Assembly (NCBI RefSeq): GCF_022376445.1
Contig: NW_025954962.1
Location: forward strand, 682,001 to 746,000
From: Fomitopsis serialis
Taxonomy: Eukaryota; Basidiomycota; Agaricomycetes; Polyporales; Fomitopsidaceae
Direction: 5' to 3'
Length of the DNA stretch: 64,000 nucleotides
The first letter of the stretch is position 1; every line of letters starts with the position of its first letter. Shown piece by piece: positions 43,810 through 55,998 of the stretch. The translations under genes were made by a program, and so were the position numbers. The notes under the pieces are model-generated. The model was not told the DNA's origin and ran no database searches. It worked only from the letters and a program-made list of their open reading frames with translations.

Positions 43810-46024
43810 TTATCTGGGCAGAGCCTTCTCCTTGATGAAGAACGCGCAGACGACAGACAGCGCAGACAATGAGACGCGAACCACAGCGTCTTCTGCACCC
43901 CATCCTGGTATGAGCTCCTCACGAGCGCGCGGACTTCCGGGCGGAGCTCGTCGATGTAGCTGAGCGATTCGCGCACACGTTTGATTATCTGGGGGAATCG
44001 CGAACGGTCAATGTGGTTGAAGACGGCGAGACAAGGAGCGTGGGTGGTCACGGACCTCCTCGACATCGGCGCCCGTGAGACGCGCGCGCAGATGTGTGCG
44101 CAGGGTTTCTTGGGTGAGTGTCATGGATATGGACAGGACGACGACGCCACCCAGAGACCGGAAGAGATATGAGACTGGGCATATCCGTCAGTCTGGGTTG
44201 GTCTTGAGCAAACGAGCGCACTTACCGGCTGTGGCGACAGCCTGGTTTTCCTGGCCCGCGTTTGCGATCATGGCTACGAGTGTCGTGGTCAGGCTACCCC
44301 CTAGATAAACGGAGTTCAGTATGCTTCCTGACTACCGCGTCGGACCCAGTGCTTACATCCTCCGAAGTTCATCAGCGCCAGACCTGGTAGCAGATCGTCA
44401 GTGCACGCGTCAGGTGTCTCGCGAAGTACTCACCAGCGCACAGACCGGCGAGGGTGAACGCCACAGGGCCGGTCACTCCCGCGATGATGACGTTGCCGAC
44501 GAAGGACAGGAAGTACACCAGGAGCGTGAGCAGATAGTACTTGCCGGTCGACTTCATGATCAGCCCCGCCAGAACGCTGCCGACCGCCCCGGCGATCACG
44601 TTCGACAGCAGCGTCAGCCCGACCTGGCTGGGCGTGAACTGCTGGACGGCCTGCAAGTACAGCGGCACCGTGAACAGCATCGTCATGTTCGCGCCGGTCA
44701 TGAAGAAGTTCGCATGTAGATGCTAACAGCGACTTGTTGCCGACATATGCGCTGGTGCGATCGGCTCGGACGCCACACGCACTCTATGACCGCAAACACG
44801 ATGGCCATGATGCCGGACACGCGAAGGCCGCAATCGTGAAGCGGTCCGACCATGATATGTTGCCGCCACGATCGAGCGCGACGAGGAGCGCAAAGACGGC
44901 ACCACGAGTGTGAAGGCGCCCGCGAAGTCGATGCGCTTCAGCTTCAGCTTGAGGTCTTCTTGGTCTTCTTTGGGAGGGAGCTTGAGGCCGAAAGCTATGG
45001 ACAGCAGAGCCAGAAAGGCTATGGGTACCTGGATGATAAACGCCCTGGAAAGCCGCATAAGCACGGACCCCAGACAGAAATTAACGGTAGTCTTACCATC
45101 TCCATCCGATGGTATCTGCGAAGAGACCTCCGAGCGGGGCACCAGCCGCCTGACCACTCGCGAACACGACGTTTCCTATACCTTGCAATGTACCTCTGTT
45201 CCGCAACGAAACGATGTCCGACATGAGGATACGCTGACTCTGTAGGTCCAGAAGGGTGCTTAGTTCGACGCATGGAATATGTCGATCTTCACTCACGTTC
45301 CGACCCTCCACCACCAATACCTGCGATCGCGCGTGCAATGACGAGGGATTTCATGTCAGGCGCGAGGCCGCATAGCAGACTACCGACGGCGAAGATAGAC
45401 ATGGCACTCATAAGACATGCCTTGCGACCGAAGATGTCACTAAGCTAGGAATGTTATCAGTTTAGAGAACCGGGTATCAGGCTTGATGTGCGGAGGCAGC
45501 ACACCTTTCCGTAGAGCGGTCTGTAGAGACAACGTTAGAACATACGGAACGAGGCAGTGGTATGCACACGCACTGGAAGCTCGTCAGCGTGAGCATGTAT
45601 CCGGTTGCGATCCAGCTGGTGTTCTCCAATCGGTGGAACTCACTGCCGATGGAAGCATAGGTCGATGCGACTATAGTTCCGTCCATAGCCATGAGGAATA
45701 TGCCAAGCATCAATGAGCCCATCTACGGAGACAAGTTCAGTATGGCCGAATAGCGTAGTTTATCCGAACCTCGATGCAGTACGCCAGAGTTCAGTGACTT
45801 GCAGTCCGACGCAAGTCAGATATCCGCATACGATGGTCGAGCACTCAGTGTCTCTTTCGGAACAGAGCTTGACGTACCACTGCTGGCATAGACACCCGAA
45901 GCTTCGGTGCATCCTCATCGCGGGCACCGCTTGCGGCCTCGTCAACACCATTCTGTGCGTGCCCGTTGGTGCTCACTTCCTCCCGAGCATCAGTCAGCAA
46001 GGGTGTCCGTTCGTCGGCGGCCAT
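43810..46024 (-). CDS. Major facilitator superfamily transporter, 14-TM DHA2 type
   Basis: Proton-coupled exporter or vacuolar carrier. The closest recognisable pattern is the fungal DHA2 group with multidrug and vacuolar basic amino acid (Vba) transporters. The start at 46024 gives a cytosolic tail opening MAADERTPLLTDA, including a dileucine-like ERTPLL sorting signal. TM1 contains GTIVASTYASIGSEFH, then WIATGYMLTLTSFQ. Motif A is LSDIFGRK. Further segments are MSAMSIFAVGSLLCGLAP, GIGGGG, RGTLQGIGNVVFASGQAAGA, QVPIAFLALLSIAFGLKLPP, AVSGIMAIVFAVIECVW, GANMTMLFTVPLYLQAVQQF and LTLLVYFLSFVGNVIIAGVT. The last helix ends VVCAFFIKEKALPR, with the stop at 43810. About nine introns. One-base slips near 44880 and 44720 are likely. 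The dileucine head favours vacuolar targeting, which is inference. Confidence 0.88.
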
Positions 46025-46716
46025 TCGTGCAGCGGAGGTGCACTCTGTCAATCCGCGAGATTACGACCTTCGGAGTACAGTCAGAGTGGAAGGCAGTGGT
46101 GGGATAAGAGTCCCAAGCTCCTTTTAACTCGGCCGTGTCGGTCACTTCCCGAGACGTTTCCCGTCAGCGATCGTGCCAGTGTTTGGTTGCAGTGACCATA
46201 CCAGATCGGGTATCCAAATTTGAAACGGTGATGGGTCGAAACATGTCTGCATTCCTGCATGCTCGGGAAAGGTGTTTGCCAGTGGGCAAAAATCCATTGC
46301 ATACGCACGACACGGATAGACAGCTGGCCTGGCCAGACTCAACTAGGTCCCGTATAGAAGATGTTGGTAGAGGTTGGGTAGAGGACAACGGAACGCAATC
46401 ATGCATCATGCGAACGGGCCAAGTCGTCATGAGCGGATCACCGTATGCATCTTTGATCGTCGGAAGCCGCGGCGTCGATCGTGTGTGGCGGCCAGCCCAG
46501 CTGTAAGTTACCTCGCATCGAACTCTCCATGCGAAGTACCCGCGAATGAGATCCCGCGGACATATCTAATCCCATAATTGCAGAGTATAGTTCCAAGAGA
46601 AAGGCGCGTGTATATACACAGTCATAGTTTGCTATAGGCTACACAGGGTGGCAAGAATATAATGGTCCCCAATATCATCAGTACGACAAGCTCCAGCATT
46701 AGTTGTACTCTGATTA
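46025..46716. other. Intergenic, MFS promoter / FBXO21-like 3' flank
   Basis: About 690 bp. GTATATACACA near 46611 is a short palindrome of unknown meaning. No coding unit recognised. Confidence 0.5.
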
Positions 46717-48955
46717 TCAATGGGTGGACGGCGCGTCGAAGGAAAGCTTGCGGTTGCCCAGCGTACCCCTGCAAACCCACGAAGAACCGACCTGGTCGTC
46801 CTCGGGGTACAGGGTCTGCAGTTCTTGTGTGGGCAACAACCGACCACGCCTGCCGGTTTGTCCAGCTGAACACCTTCGAAGAACCGTCCGAAAAGAGCGA
46901 TGATCGAACATGCGCTTTACTACGCTCTTCTCACATCGATGGTGTATAGTCCTCCTCAGCGGCGTCTGTGAGGGGATAGGTGAGCAATATATAGACGACG
47001 GGATGAGCTCAAGACGCACAGCGTTTACTCCCGTCGACAGTTATGACCCAGTAAAAGGGCTGGTCCCACCCTCGAGCAAGCCTCTGCACCTCCATGACTG
47101 GTGACAAGTCCTCTTTGCTAAGCACATCGGCTGTAGAACTGAGTAAGCCAAGAGCTACTTAGTTCGAGTTGTGACAACGACTTACATGCCAACCAATAAT
47201 GCATCCCGCATATTCGTACTTTTTGTGCTGGACAATCAGCCCAACGAAGTACATCACCGGACGCTCTCCGGTGCGAGGCCACACAGTCGCGCAACTCCTC
47301 GTCCGTCTCCACGAGCTTCTCGCAGTGCTTCGCGAGAATATCCGCGCCGGCGCGTTGAGCGCTGGGCAGACCACATCCCTCAGGACCGCCAAGCGTCGAG
47401 GGGCTTGGAATCCATGATCTGCGAGAGGATCTGGTTGTCTTGAGACTGGAGGAGCGAGATGCAGAAGCAGCGTAGCTGCACCAGCGTGGTCCTCCGTAAA
47501 CGCGCCTACAGAACGCCGTGGTTCCACCGCACGGCGATGATCGTGTTGGCTGCCGCGCGATGGAGGATCGTACCGACTTTGCACGGGCGAATGATCTCGG
47601 CGGGCATGTCTGGCCGGAGACCGATGTCAACCAACATTTGGCGCAGGTCACGGCTGGTAAAGATCAGGGAGGAGACTGCCCACAGACGTCAAAGAGCATC
47701 TCGTTTTGCTCCGGGTCGATAGGGTCAATATGGCATAAAACTTTGCCAGGATAGTTTGTTGGCGACGCGCGAATGCCCAGCCTCCTCGCGACGGATGTGT
47801 ACACGTAGACCAGACCCATAGGTATCGTCTTACGGCTCTCGGGCCGCATGATGGCATGGGGGAACTGGTTGAGTGGGTTATAGAAATCGTCGCCTGAAGA
47901 CGCGACAGATCAGCGTTGCTGCACTAGGGTACAGCCTCTGCGCGCACCTTCGGCGATACGGAAACCCATCCCACGTAGGGTGTCTCGCAAAAGAACAACC
48001 AGCATTGGAAGGTCATAGTCAGGGCTTGCTGGATCCAATTCGGCGCCCGCAGCTGTCAATTGCACTCGGCAGTCGTGCACAAGCATCCCAAGCCATGTGG
48101 ATATCTGATGCAAATTCAAGTATGACTTCACCGTGCAAACCAAAAGAGTGATCATAGAAGCACCCACATGTTTGGGAGACTGATCGTAAAACGCCGAGAG
48201 GCCCGCGAGGGCCTCCTCGAACGTAACCAGCTGATCGTCTTCCTCGCTGAGTAGAGGTGGGCCCATTTATGCAGGGTATGGTGTCGCGCGATGACCCCCA
48301 TAATGGCCTTCGCCCAGTACCTCCGAGGAAGGGCATGCGGGACCTCCTCCACATCCATGTCGATGTCCTCCTCCAGATACCCTCCCTCGTCCACGGACCA
48401 CAGATAAGCGGGCAGGGGCAGCCGCGCCTCCCGCTCGAGCGCATTCCACACGTCGAAGGAGAACTCCTTGACGAACGCGGCCGCCTTCGCGTGGCGCCCG
48501 CTGAGCTGCAGCCTGATCTCGTCGACCGCCTCCAGCGCGCGGCGGTCGAGCTCCCGCCGCGCGATGTACATCCGCCTGTAGTCCCCCTTCGCCTTCGCCC
48601 TCCGCTCCGCCTCCCTCTCCTCGACGCATTCCGTGTACCGCGCGCGGTAGTGCGGCTTCCAGATCGAGGACTGCTTGGCCGCCGCCCGGAGCTGCGAGTT
48701 CGCGCCGAGGCAATGGACGAGCGCCTTTACGCTAGTGTCCGCGGCGTCGTCGTCGGGCGGGAGGAACCTGAGGACGTACGCGTAGAGCTCCGTGGGCAGC
48801 CAAGGCCAGTGCGTTGCATCTTGCTCGCCGTATGTTGAGAGTGGGTGTGCGACTGGCGGACACAGCAATCGCTGGGAGAAGCGGTGATAAGCAAGGCGCA
48901 CGCCTAATAACGCCCTAATAGTGCGGCCGGGGCTTGGGACGCATGAACATAACAC
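46717..48955 (-). CDS. FBXO21-like protein: F-box, SirB1/transglutaminase-like region, YccV (hemimethylated-DNA-binding type) domain
   Basis: Probable SCF adaptor of the FBXO21 family. The N-terminal F-box is WPWLPTELYAYVLRFLP. A basic helical region follows (EREAERRAKAKGDYRRMYIA), then FVKEFSFDVWNALEREARLP and RYWAKAIMGVIARHHTLHKW. The middle part carries SirB1/transglutaminase-like blocks: VTFEEALAGLSAFYDQS, NLVG-type HCHIDPIDPEQNEMLFDVCG read as VLCHIDPIDPEQNEMLFDVC, and IGLRPDMPAEIIRPCK. The C-terminal YccV domain is VMYFVGLIVQHKKYEYAGCI, IGW, then RGWDQPFYWVITVDGS and an end with LLPTQELQTLYPEDDQVGSS. It ends at 46717. Start at 48955 is the first in-frame ATG. A start nearer the F-box is possible. 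Frame changes near 47500 and 47330 suggest missing bases. Domain order matches animal FBXO21. Adaptor function is inferred from family. Confidence 0.85.
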
Positions 48956-49674
48956 CCACCTAATTGTGCTTAGATCGGTAGATGCAAAGCTGCTAGCGAC
49001 GCCGGGGGTGGATTGCTGGCCACAGAGCTACCGGGTTCGCGGTGGGAGGTGTAGCGAAGGCAATTGCATCCGTGGAAGTGTCGCACCCCGTTTTATCGTG
49101 CGCATGGGGAGTCTGCCATCAGGATGTGGAACAGGAAGGCGCCCCTTCGGTGAGTCCAGCTGGCAGAACATATCGCGCAGAGGACGTAGGAGGGTTCCAG
49201 TCGCGGACGGCCAAGGCGAGGGACCGCGGAGATGCTGACAGGAAAAAGCAAAGCACACGCCGCAGCGCCTACGAATATGGATCGACGCCCGAGGCTTTGT
49301 GGCGAACTCGGCGTGAACATCACGCGTACAGCGCGCAGGAACGTACGGGCGAATACCCAGCGCATATTATTACGATATACATACGAACGATCGTGAAAAT
49401 AGCGAAAGTCTACAGTCCAGGCATGAATGAATAGTACGGAGACAGCAATGAGTCCAATTGAATGATAGCACGACTTTGTCGCTTTAGTGTCAAAGTCCGA
49501 TAACATGTCCTTGCCCTCGCGGAGACAGCAGCTGAGACAGGCTCGCAAGCCGAGGTACGGCAGCTGCATGAGGATGGTGCCCAGAGGATGGTGCCCAGGG
49601 GATGTCCGGGTCCAACGGTCGGGTGCCCGAGAATACGTCTGTGACGGCTATTCGTCGCCTCAAGCCTCTGGTCT
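48956..49674. other. Intergenic, FBXO21-like promoter / fucosyltransferase-like 3' flank
   Basis: About 720 bp. Holds a perfect 14-bp direct duplication at 49571-49598. No gene recognised. Confidence 0.5.
49571..49598 (+). repeat. 14-bp perfect tandem duplication
   Basis: AGGATGGTGCCCAG occurs twice head to tail, just beyond the stop codon of the fucosyltransferase-like gene. Likely a simple local duplication. Confidence 0.8.
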
Positions 49675-51566
49675 TTAAGAGTGGTCATCAGCACCCTTGT
49701 AGCCCCACTTGATCGTACGAGTTGCGCCGTCCTGCCAGTCCTCCACCCGTCGTCGGGACACTGTCGAATACGTCGAGCGATCCGTGCCGACAAAGCCCGT
49801 GGCGCTTGAGTGGATAGCTGCGTCGAGGAAGACAGGATACCTACCACGGACATGGCCATCAACACGAGCTCACCTCCAGGCAGACTAAATTCGAAACCTA
49901 GACACACCATTTCCCGTAGTTCTGCTCAGTCTCCCAGGCATCGTGGTCAATCTTGACCCAGCCGAGGGCTGTCACCTCGTCCCACCAAGCTTGGTCTGTT
50001 TCATCGCTGGTAAGGATCACATGGGTGTCTGGGACCTCGATGCCCTTGCGCGCCCTGAGCTCATCCTGAATTTCCCTGTTCGGCGAGAAGTTAGTCAGTT
50101 GTGTTTCCAATGAGGGAGCCGGCTTTACACACCGAACGCGCCGTGCAATGGCGGAGATCGGGGCGAAGCAATCCTCTGTGTTATCGGGGTCAGGGCACCA
50201 GTTCTTGAAGTCACCGTGACGTTGGTGAATGGCAATGTACTACATAGGCGCACATTTAGCCAGATCGTCGGGCCAGAAGGCTATCAACGTACAGGAGGAA
50301 CCTCAGCATCTTCTGCGAGACCGAGAGCACGTCGCACATAGACGTAGGTCAGTTCTTGAAGCTCCGGAACCCAGTGCATGTGCTTCCCGACGAACCGCCA
50401 AGCGGGGGCAAAGTCATGTTCAAACTCGTCGTCCTACAGGTTCCGTCAGCAATTCGCTCGTCAAGAAACAGAATAACATGCCCTTTGTGCGACGACATAG
50501 TATAGGTAATCATAACAGACCACATGCTCGTCCGGAGGCAGCTGCACTGATGTTCCGGTGAAGGAAGCGTTTGCACGAGGTTCTCCGGGCGTTCGAGTTC
50601 CTCACGGAAGGCAAGCCTCGCCAATTGCCAGAATGAGGCCGTCCTGCTATGAATAAAGTTCGGGATCAACTTCACCCATTCCGGAGCACGGGTATATGAT
50701 ATATCTAGAGGGAGGGCTCAACACTCCGGAGTAAAGACGACGTAGTGGCAGTAGACCTACCTAAGCGAAGGTGGAAGGGAACCCAGCTTCCCCGGGGCAC
50801 CGCTTCCGCGGACTGTGACACCTCCCAAACATTCCAGCAGCCGATGTCATCGACGACCTGGCTCTCGGGGTCCTTGACCTCCCTCCATTCGAGGATTTCA
50901 ATGCCAGACTCGTCAATGAAACGCGGCACGTCGAACACATCGCCGAATGGTACGTTGTCGCCTCCTACGACATGGGACGGTGTGAACATGCCAACAATAG
51001 AGACGCGACTGGTAATGACGCCGAGGTAGATGAGGTTCATGTAAGTCATGACGTCGTTTGCTAAGGGACAGATGCAGTACGGAGTCAGCAAGACGGACGG
51101 CTGCAACGACGCAACACGTACTCCAACCAGCCGAGATCCAGGATGTAATGTACTGCACATCGTCGCGTAGGTTGTCGCGGAAGCTCTCCGTCGGTGGGCC
51201 GAGGACATACGGAGAGTACCAAGTCGTAGCGTTGTCATAGAGGTCGACATCAGACTGAGGGATCTCTAGTTGGGACTGGGGCGCGTCGGTATTTGTGGCG
51301 GATTCGACAGCAAGTGAAGATACGGATAGCAAGGAGATGGATGCAATCACGAGAATGGTAATAGAGGCGAAAGATGCGACGAGGACGAGGAGCCGGCGTA
51401 AGGGGGCATTAGCGAGGAAGGACTTGGTCGTGGGGAGGCCGAAAGTGGGCGACCGTGGTGTCCTGGGCGACGAGGGGGAGTCGTAGAGGAGCGGCTCGCT
51501 AGACTCTGAGCGATTGTGCATGTCTACACGGAGGTCCTCAAGGTCAGCCTGCCGCCTGACAGTCAT
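49675..51566 (-). CDS. O-fucosyltransferase-like type II Golgi membrane protein
   Basis: Predicted glycosyltransferase using GDP-fucose, of the basidiomycete O-fucosyltransferase-like (GT65/GT68-related) group; the acceptor is unknown. The start at 51566 gives a cytosolic tail (MTVRRQADLEDLRVDMHNRS) and one hydrophobic anchor (LLVLVASFASITILVIASIS). A lumenal stem follows, then the GT-B domain: TWYSPYVLGPPTESFRDNLR, NLIYLGVITSRVSIVGMFTP and GDNVPFGDVFDVPRFIDESG. The nucleotide-binding signature is YIAIHQRHGDFKNWC, resembling the H-x-R-x-G-D motif of the family. DTHVILTSDETDQAWWDEV and FVGTDRSTYSTVSRRRVEDW are the C-terminal donor-site blocks. It ends IKWGYKGADDHS with the stop at 49675. About eight introns. 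The neighbour across the divergent promoter is a GDP-fucose-transporter-like gene, which supports the donor assignment. Confidence 0.85.
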
Positions 51567-52347
51567 ATTTGGGAAGCAGAGCGGCCTGCTGAGGACGGCT
51601 CACGAGCGAGTAGGGGCAAGGTGAGGGGTGGGCGGCTGGTGTGTGGCCGCAGAGAGACCGCAGAGGGGCATGTTGAGGCTCTGGCGCAGGCGTCGCGTGC
51701 AGACGCCCCACATCGTCGGTACGTGCCCGATCCATCTCCAGGGCTCGGCTTCTCGTCCCCGATCATGTAAGCACCCGCTTCATTATTTCCTTGGCGCCCG
51801 CCCTCCCCGCCACCGCCCTCGCGCCGATGCACGGACGCCCCAATCACCACCTCGACAGCGCCCCCGTTCGTCACCTCCCCGGGAGGGGACACCGCGAGAC
51901 CGCTGCGATGGGCGCAACAGGCTCATCTGACCGTAGCACTCCTCGCTAAGCCCAACGTCATAGCACAGATGGAAGCTTGATAACTCAGCCTCGTGCCCGT
52001 CTGGATGCTAGCCTATGTCCGTACCGGAAGCCTTCATTTTTTGCTCCAATGTTGGCCCACCGGGTTCGCCCAATCCAGTAACGCAGAGGGACGCACTCCC
52101 ATGATTGTACCCGTCCAGCTAGTCCCTGGATCGCTCTCGTTCCTTGTGAATGAGATTCATCGACTCGATGTGACCGCCGCACTTCTGCCCCTTCCTCCCA
52201 CCGTACCGTAACCGCATTTCGTCCGTAAGGCGTCTTTGGAACAGAGCTGCATCACTGAAACAGGCGCACTATTTGTGCGCGCACCCGCTCTCACCTTTGG
52301 AACCGCAGCCCGCAGCGTCCCTCATACCCTCTGTGCAGACGACAGCA
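51567..52347. promoter_or_regulatory. Shared divergent promoter, fucosyltransferase-like / GDP-fucose transporter-like
   Basis: 781 bp between outward-facing start codons. GC-rich on the left and CT-rich near 52190-52340. No TATA consensus near either start. Open frames here look like chance. Confidence 0.5.
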
Positions 52348-53943
52348 ATGGCCTCCAACGATAGAGACGGCACAGAGCCATGGAAGATCGCCTCGGTAGT
52401 CTCTTTCTACATGGGCGCTGCGCTTGTGGTAAGTTTCATGCAATACTGTCCATTATGAAGATCACTTGCCTCATTGGCCTCGACGATCTGCAGATGGTCT
52501 TCGTGTAGGTGCTACCGATGCTCCCAAGCGGACCTTCGTTGACGTGTTCACTGTGCAGGAACAAGGCAGTATTGAACTCTTCGCCAGAGTTACCCATGCT
52601 CTTCTTGTTCATCCAACTGGCCTTGGCAGTGGTCCTGTTGCATAGCGCTGCGTTTCTCTCTCCCAAGGTCGAGATCCCGAAACTCGACGGCACGAGCGCG
52701 AAGAAACTCACTCCCCTCATCCTGGTCAATGTCATTGGCTTGGTGTTCAACACCCTCTGCCTGCGAGGCGTGGAGGCATCCTTCTTCCAGGTACGGCGAG
52801 TGTTCTGCTTCTCGATGAACAAACTCTCATGGCGACGTAGATCGCCCGAGGTCTAGTCTTGCCTCTCACAATCGCCGTGTCTTCGATGCACACGCATACG
52901 ACCCCGTCCATGCGCGTGATCCTCGCCGCGACCATAGTCACCATCGGTTTCTTCCTCGGAGTTGCACCCTCGTCCTTCCCATCCTTCAACGTTGACGCGT
53001 CCGAGCCCTCACGCCCAAGCACAAGCGGACTCTCCATCTTCTACGGCGTCTTGTCCTCCGTCTTCATCGCCGTGCACTCGGTGCTCATCAAGATATCCCT
53101 CCCGCACGCGAACAACTCGACCATCCAGCTCGCGTACTGGCAGAACCTCGGCTCAGCGCTCTTCCTCGCGCCCGTCATCCTTCTCCAAGGCGAACTAGGC
53201 AAGCTCTCGGAGCTATCGAGCCTGCCAACCTGGAATGGCTCCGTTTCGTTTGGGGTAGCCTGGTCACCGGGTATTCGGCTTCCTGCTATGCGTGGCCGGC
53301 CTGCTCAGCGTCAAGGTGACAAGCCCGATCACGCATATGTTCTCGAGCGTACGTGTTACTTGACTATCTGTATTGCGGCACGCCAGAGCGTGTCCGACCG
53401 GGACCACTCTCGCGCCGCCATTCACATTCAGGGTTATGCCGCCTTCCGACCACTGGTCCTGATACTGATACTCGAACCCTCCAGGCGGCCCGTTCAGTCA
53501 TTCAAACCTTGCTCGGCGTCTGGCTCTTCAATGATCTGTTAACCACGTACGTACACCTCCAATTTGTCCTGTCCCCGAGCGGCAGCGTTCCGCTCCCGGG
53601 TGTGCGAGCCGTTTTCGTGCGCTCGGCACCGCATACCTGCTTCGGGGTGTCTGCCATGCCATCCGCCCGATAGGGTTCCGTTTCACGATGTGCTTCCGTG
53701 GCGCCGGGTACTGTGGCTGACCTTCCTCACTCGCCAGGAATCGCGCGGCCTCGATACTCGTTATCACCCTCGGCACGGTGTGTTATACTTGGGTCAAGGC
53801 CATCGAGACCGCACCGCGACCGCACGGCGCGACAAGGACCTCGAGGCGAACACAGCCTGATGAAGGACAGCGACGACGCCCTCGAAGAAGTCGCGATGGA
53901 GATGCAGACGCAGCCCGAGAAGAAGTCGCCCGGGGTTAGCTGA
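52348..53943 (+). CDS. GDP-fucose transporter-like nucleotide-sugar carrier (SLC35C1 type)
   Basis: Golgi antiporter expected to exchange cytosolic GDP-fucose for GMP. The start at 52348 gives MASNDRDGTEPWKIASVVSF. The 11-nt exon 2 (52494-52504) supplies MVFV before NKAVLNS. Drug/metabolite-superfamily helices follow: LPMLFLFIQLALAVVLLHSA, LTPLILVNVIGLVFNTLCLR, GVEASFFQIARGLVLPLTIA and AATIVTIGFFLGVAPSSFP. Then LSIFYGVLSSVFIAVHSVLI, NSTIQLAYWQNLGSALFLAP, a GFLLCVAGLLSVKVTSPITH block read across a one-base slip near 53255, SVIQTLLGVWLFNDLLTT and a final ILVITLGTVCYTWVKAIE. The order NTLCLR, FYxxR-like, SPITH and YTWVK corresponds to SLC35C1. The C-terminal tail is acidic in one frame (stop 53943) and basic in another (stop 53939). 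Substrate is inferred from family and neighbour. Confidence 0.85.
52494..52504 (+). other. 11-nt microexon of the GDP-fucose transporter-like gene
   Basis: ATGGTCTTCGT lies between CTGCAG and GTAGGT. Joining 52428 to 52494 and 52504 to 52559 gives A-L-V-M-V-F-V-N-K-A-V-L, continuous with the first transporter helix. Confidence 0.75.
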
Positions 53944-55998
53944 TGTCTGGACATCATCTGCAGGGCAATCATGCATGGGTGGGGCCGCAACGCAAGCGGT
54001 TGACGGGACGCTGGGAAACGGGCTGCGGACGCAGACAATGGCTGCCCGCGAGGTGGAGCCGGGGCGACGTGATGAACGCACGACTACATAGAATGATGCA
54101 TACGGTGATGGATACCAGCACGTACTGGACTGTTCGCTACGGACTCAATCTTGGACTTGCAATGTATCTCGACGACGAGTCGCTTTCGTCTCGAATGAGA
54201 TTAGTACGATTGGATGGTGTCGGCCGACGACGCGCATGCGGCTTCAGGCCTTCAGGGAGTGCCCTGACTCGTTTTGGGTCCGCGGCCAGGACCAGGCATG
54301 ACCGAATTCCGGCATAACCTTCACTTCGTGCAGATCGGCCACCACAAATCGCCATCCAATCCAGGGACCAATTCAACCTATTGACTCACGCCTGTCCCAG
54401 GTGTTTCAATTGACGAGACGCTCCATACGTTGGGCGGCATGGGCGGGCGGTTTGTAGTGCGACCCATCGGACAGTCGTGGTGACTATGCTTGATGTGGGG
54501 AAGGGGACCCCTATCTTGAAGACACCATGATGACAGTAGCGTCGTATGAGAGTTCGAGCTAGACGGAGGGAGCGTCATTCGATATAGCAGCCGAAACGCC
54601 GTGCTGGCTAGTCCTGCGGACGTCTTCCTACCGCATGCGCGCGACGAGCTGAGAAGCTTCACGTAAGGTAGCAGGCTGCCCCAAAGTTGCGTGACGGTGA
54701 AATGCGAGAAGAGATCACGACGAGGTATCGTAGTTCCGAGAGGCGCCAGGAGGCTATAATAGGAGCCATCGTGTCTATTGGTTGCAACCATTCCGCATCT
54801 GGCATCGTGATTGCCTGTTTAGGACCGCATATGACTATCATAGTGGCTCACCGACTTGCACCACACCCTTTTTGAGTGATGACATCGACGTGCATCTGCC
54901 ATAGTCAGGGTGCTCGGAAGGACGTATGGTCGGTCACGATAGGGGGTCGCCTGAGAGCCTAATTGGCGTTTTGCGTAACGATCGATGTATACGACAGTAG
55001 GTTGTTACGACGCGCGATGTCCGGAATTCGAGCCCTGCGGGAGTGAACATTTGAATAGCGAACTTCGACATCGAGCTGCCCTTCATTAATTTCATTCTTC
55101 AATGTGTGGGAGGTTTCGAGCGTTTCCCGTCGTTCTGTTTTCTATGTCAACCGGTATTTTCGGCACATTGAGACCGGGAGCTCCGCAGAAGCGCATCCGC
55201 GCCAATTTCTGTTGACTTCGTCCATACTGGTGAGCAGCCTCCGGCGCCGGTCGCAGCCTGAACTCGCGTCCCTGAGTCTGCACCGACCCAATTTTTTTCA
55301 GGTCAAGAGCCCTGATCGAGGCACCTGCGTGCCAGAGACTTTGCTGTCGATGGTTGATTCCGCTAGCCTGGATTCCTGGCGCAGACATGTTCCTTGTCTA
55401 AAGGGCACTACTCCCGGCGTAAAGAGGCACCAAAGAGGGACGGCGAGCTGGATAAACCTTATCAAATGGATCGAGCCAGATCGAGCCAGGTCGGGACAAC
55501 CCGTGCGCTGTTCGCACGGCGCTTCGCGGGACCTCGACAAGAGTACACTGCACCTAACCCCAAGCTAGGCGTAGTGGAGCGGGAGGGTCAGCCGATGGAG
55601 CAGGTGCGATAGACGAACACAGGCACGCCGTCTGACCACGTCTGGCGCAGGAACGGCGTGGCCTGCCGACCTCCCGCCTGCTAGCCATTCTCCACCCCGC
55701 GTCTTGCCCATCTGTGTGGCGCCGGTTCTGTCACTACCATCGGCTCATCTGGCAGGGTTCTTGATTCTTCCAACATCGGCGTCTCGGCTTGCCCAAATTT
55801 CTGCCCAAATTGCTCCTTCGACCGTGTTGACGCTCCAATTTCCCCGACCGAAGACCCCGTACATATGCACCTTACCTCCGTTGATCAAGTCCGGTCTGAC
55901 GCCCCGGTTCGTGTCCGATCTTGCTCCGTCATTTATCTCGCTTGCGCGCACGCCTGGTCTCCAGAGCCTCGTCGTGACTGCCTCGTTTCCTCCCAACC
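53944..55998. other. Two-kilobase gap without recognisable genes
   Basis: 2.05 kb between two plus-strand genes, unusually long for this window. It has short frames in all six phases without domain similarity, and a small imperfect direct repeat GATCGAGCCA near 55470-55490. No transposon terminal repeats, tRNA or rRNA seen. It may hold an untranslated RNA or a degraded element that I cannot identify. Confidence 0.5.
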
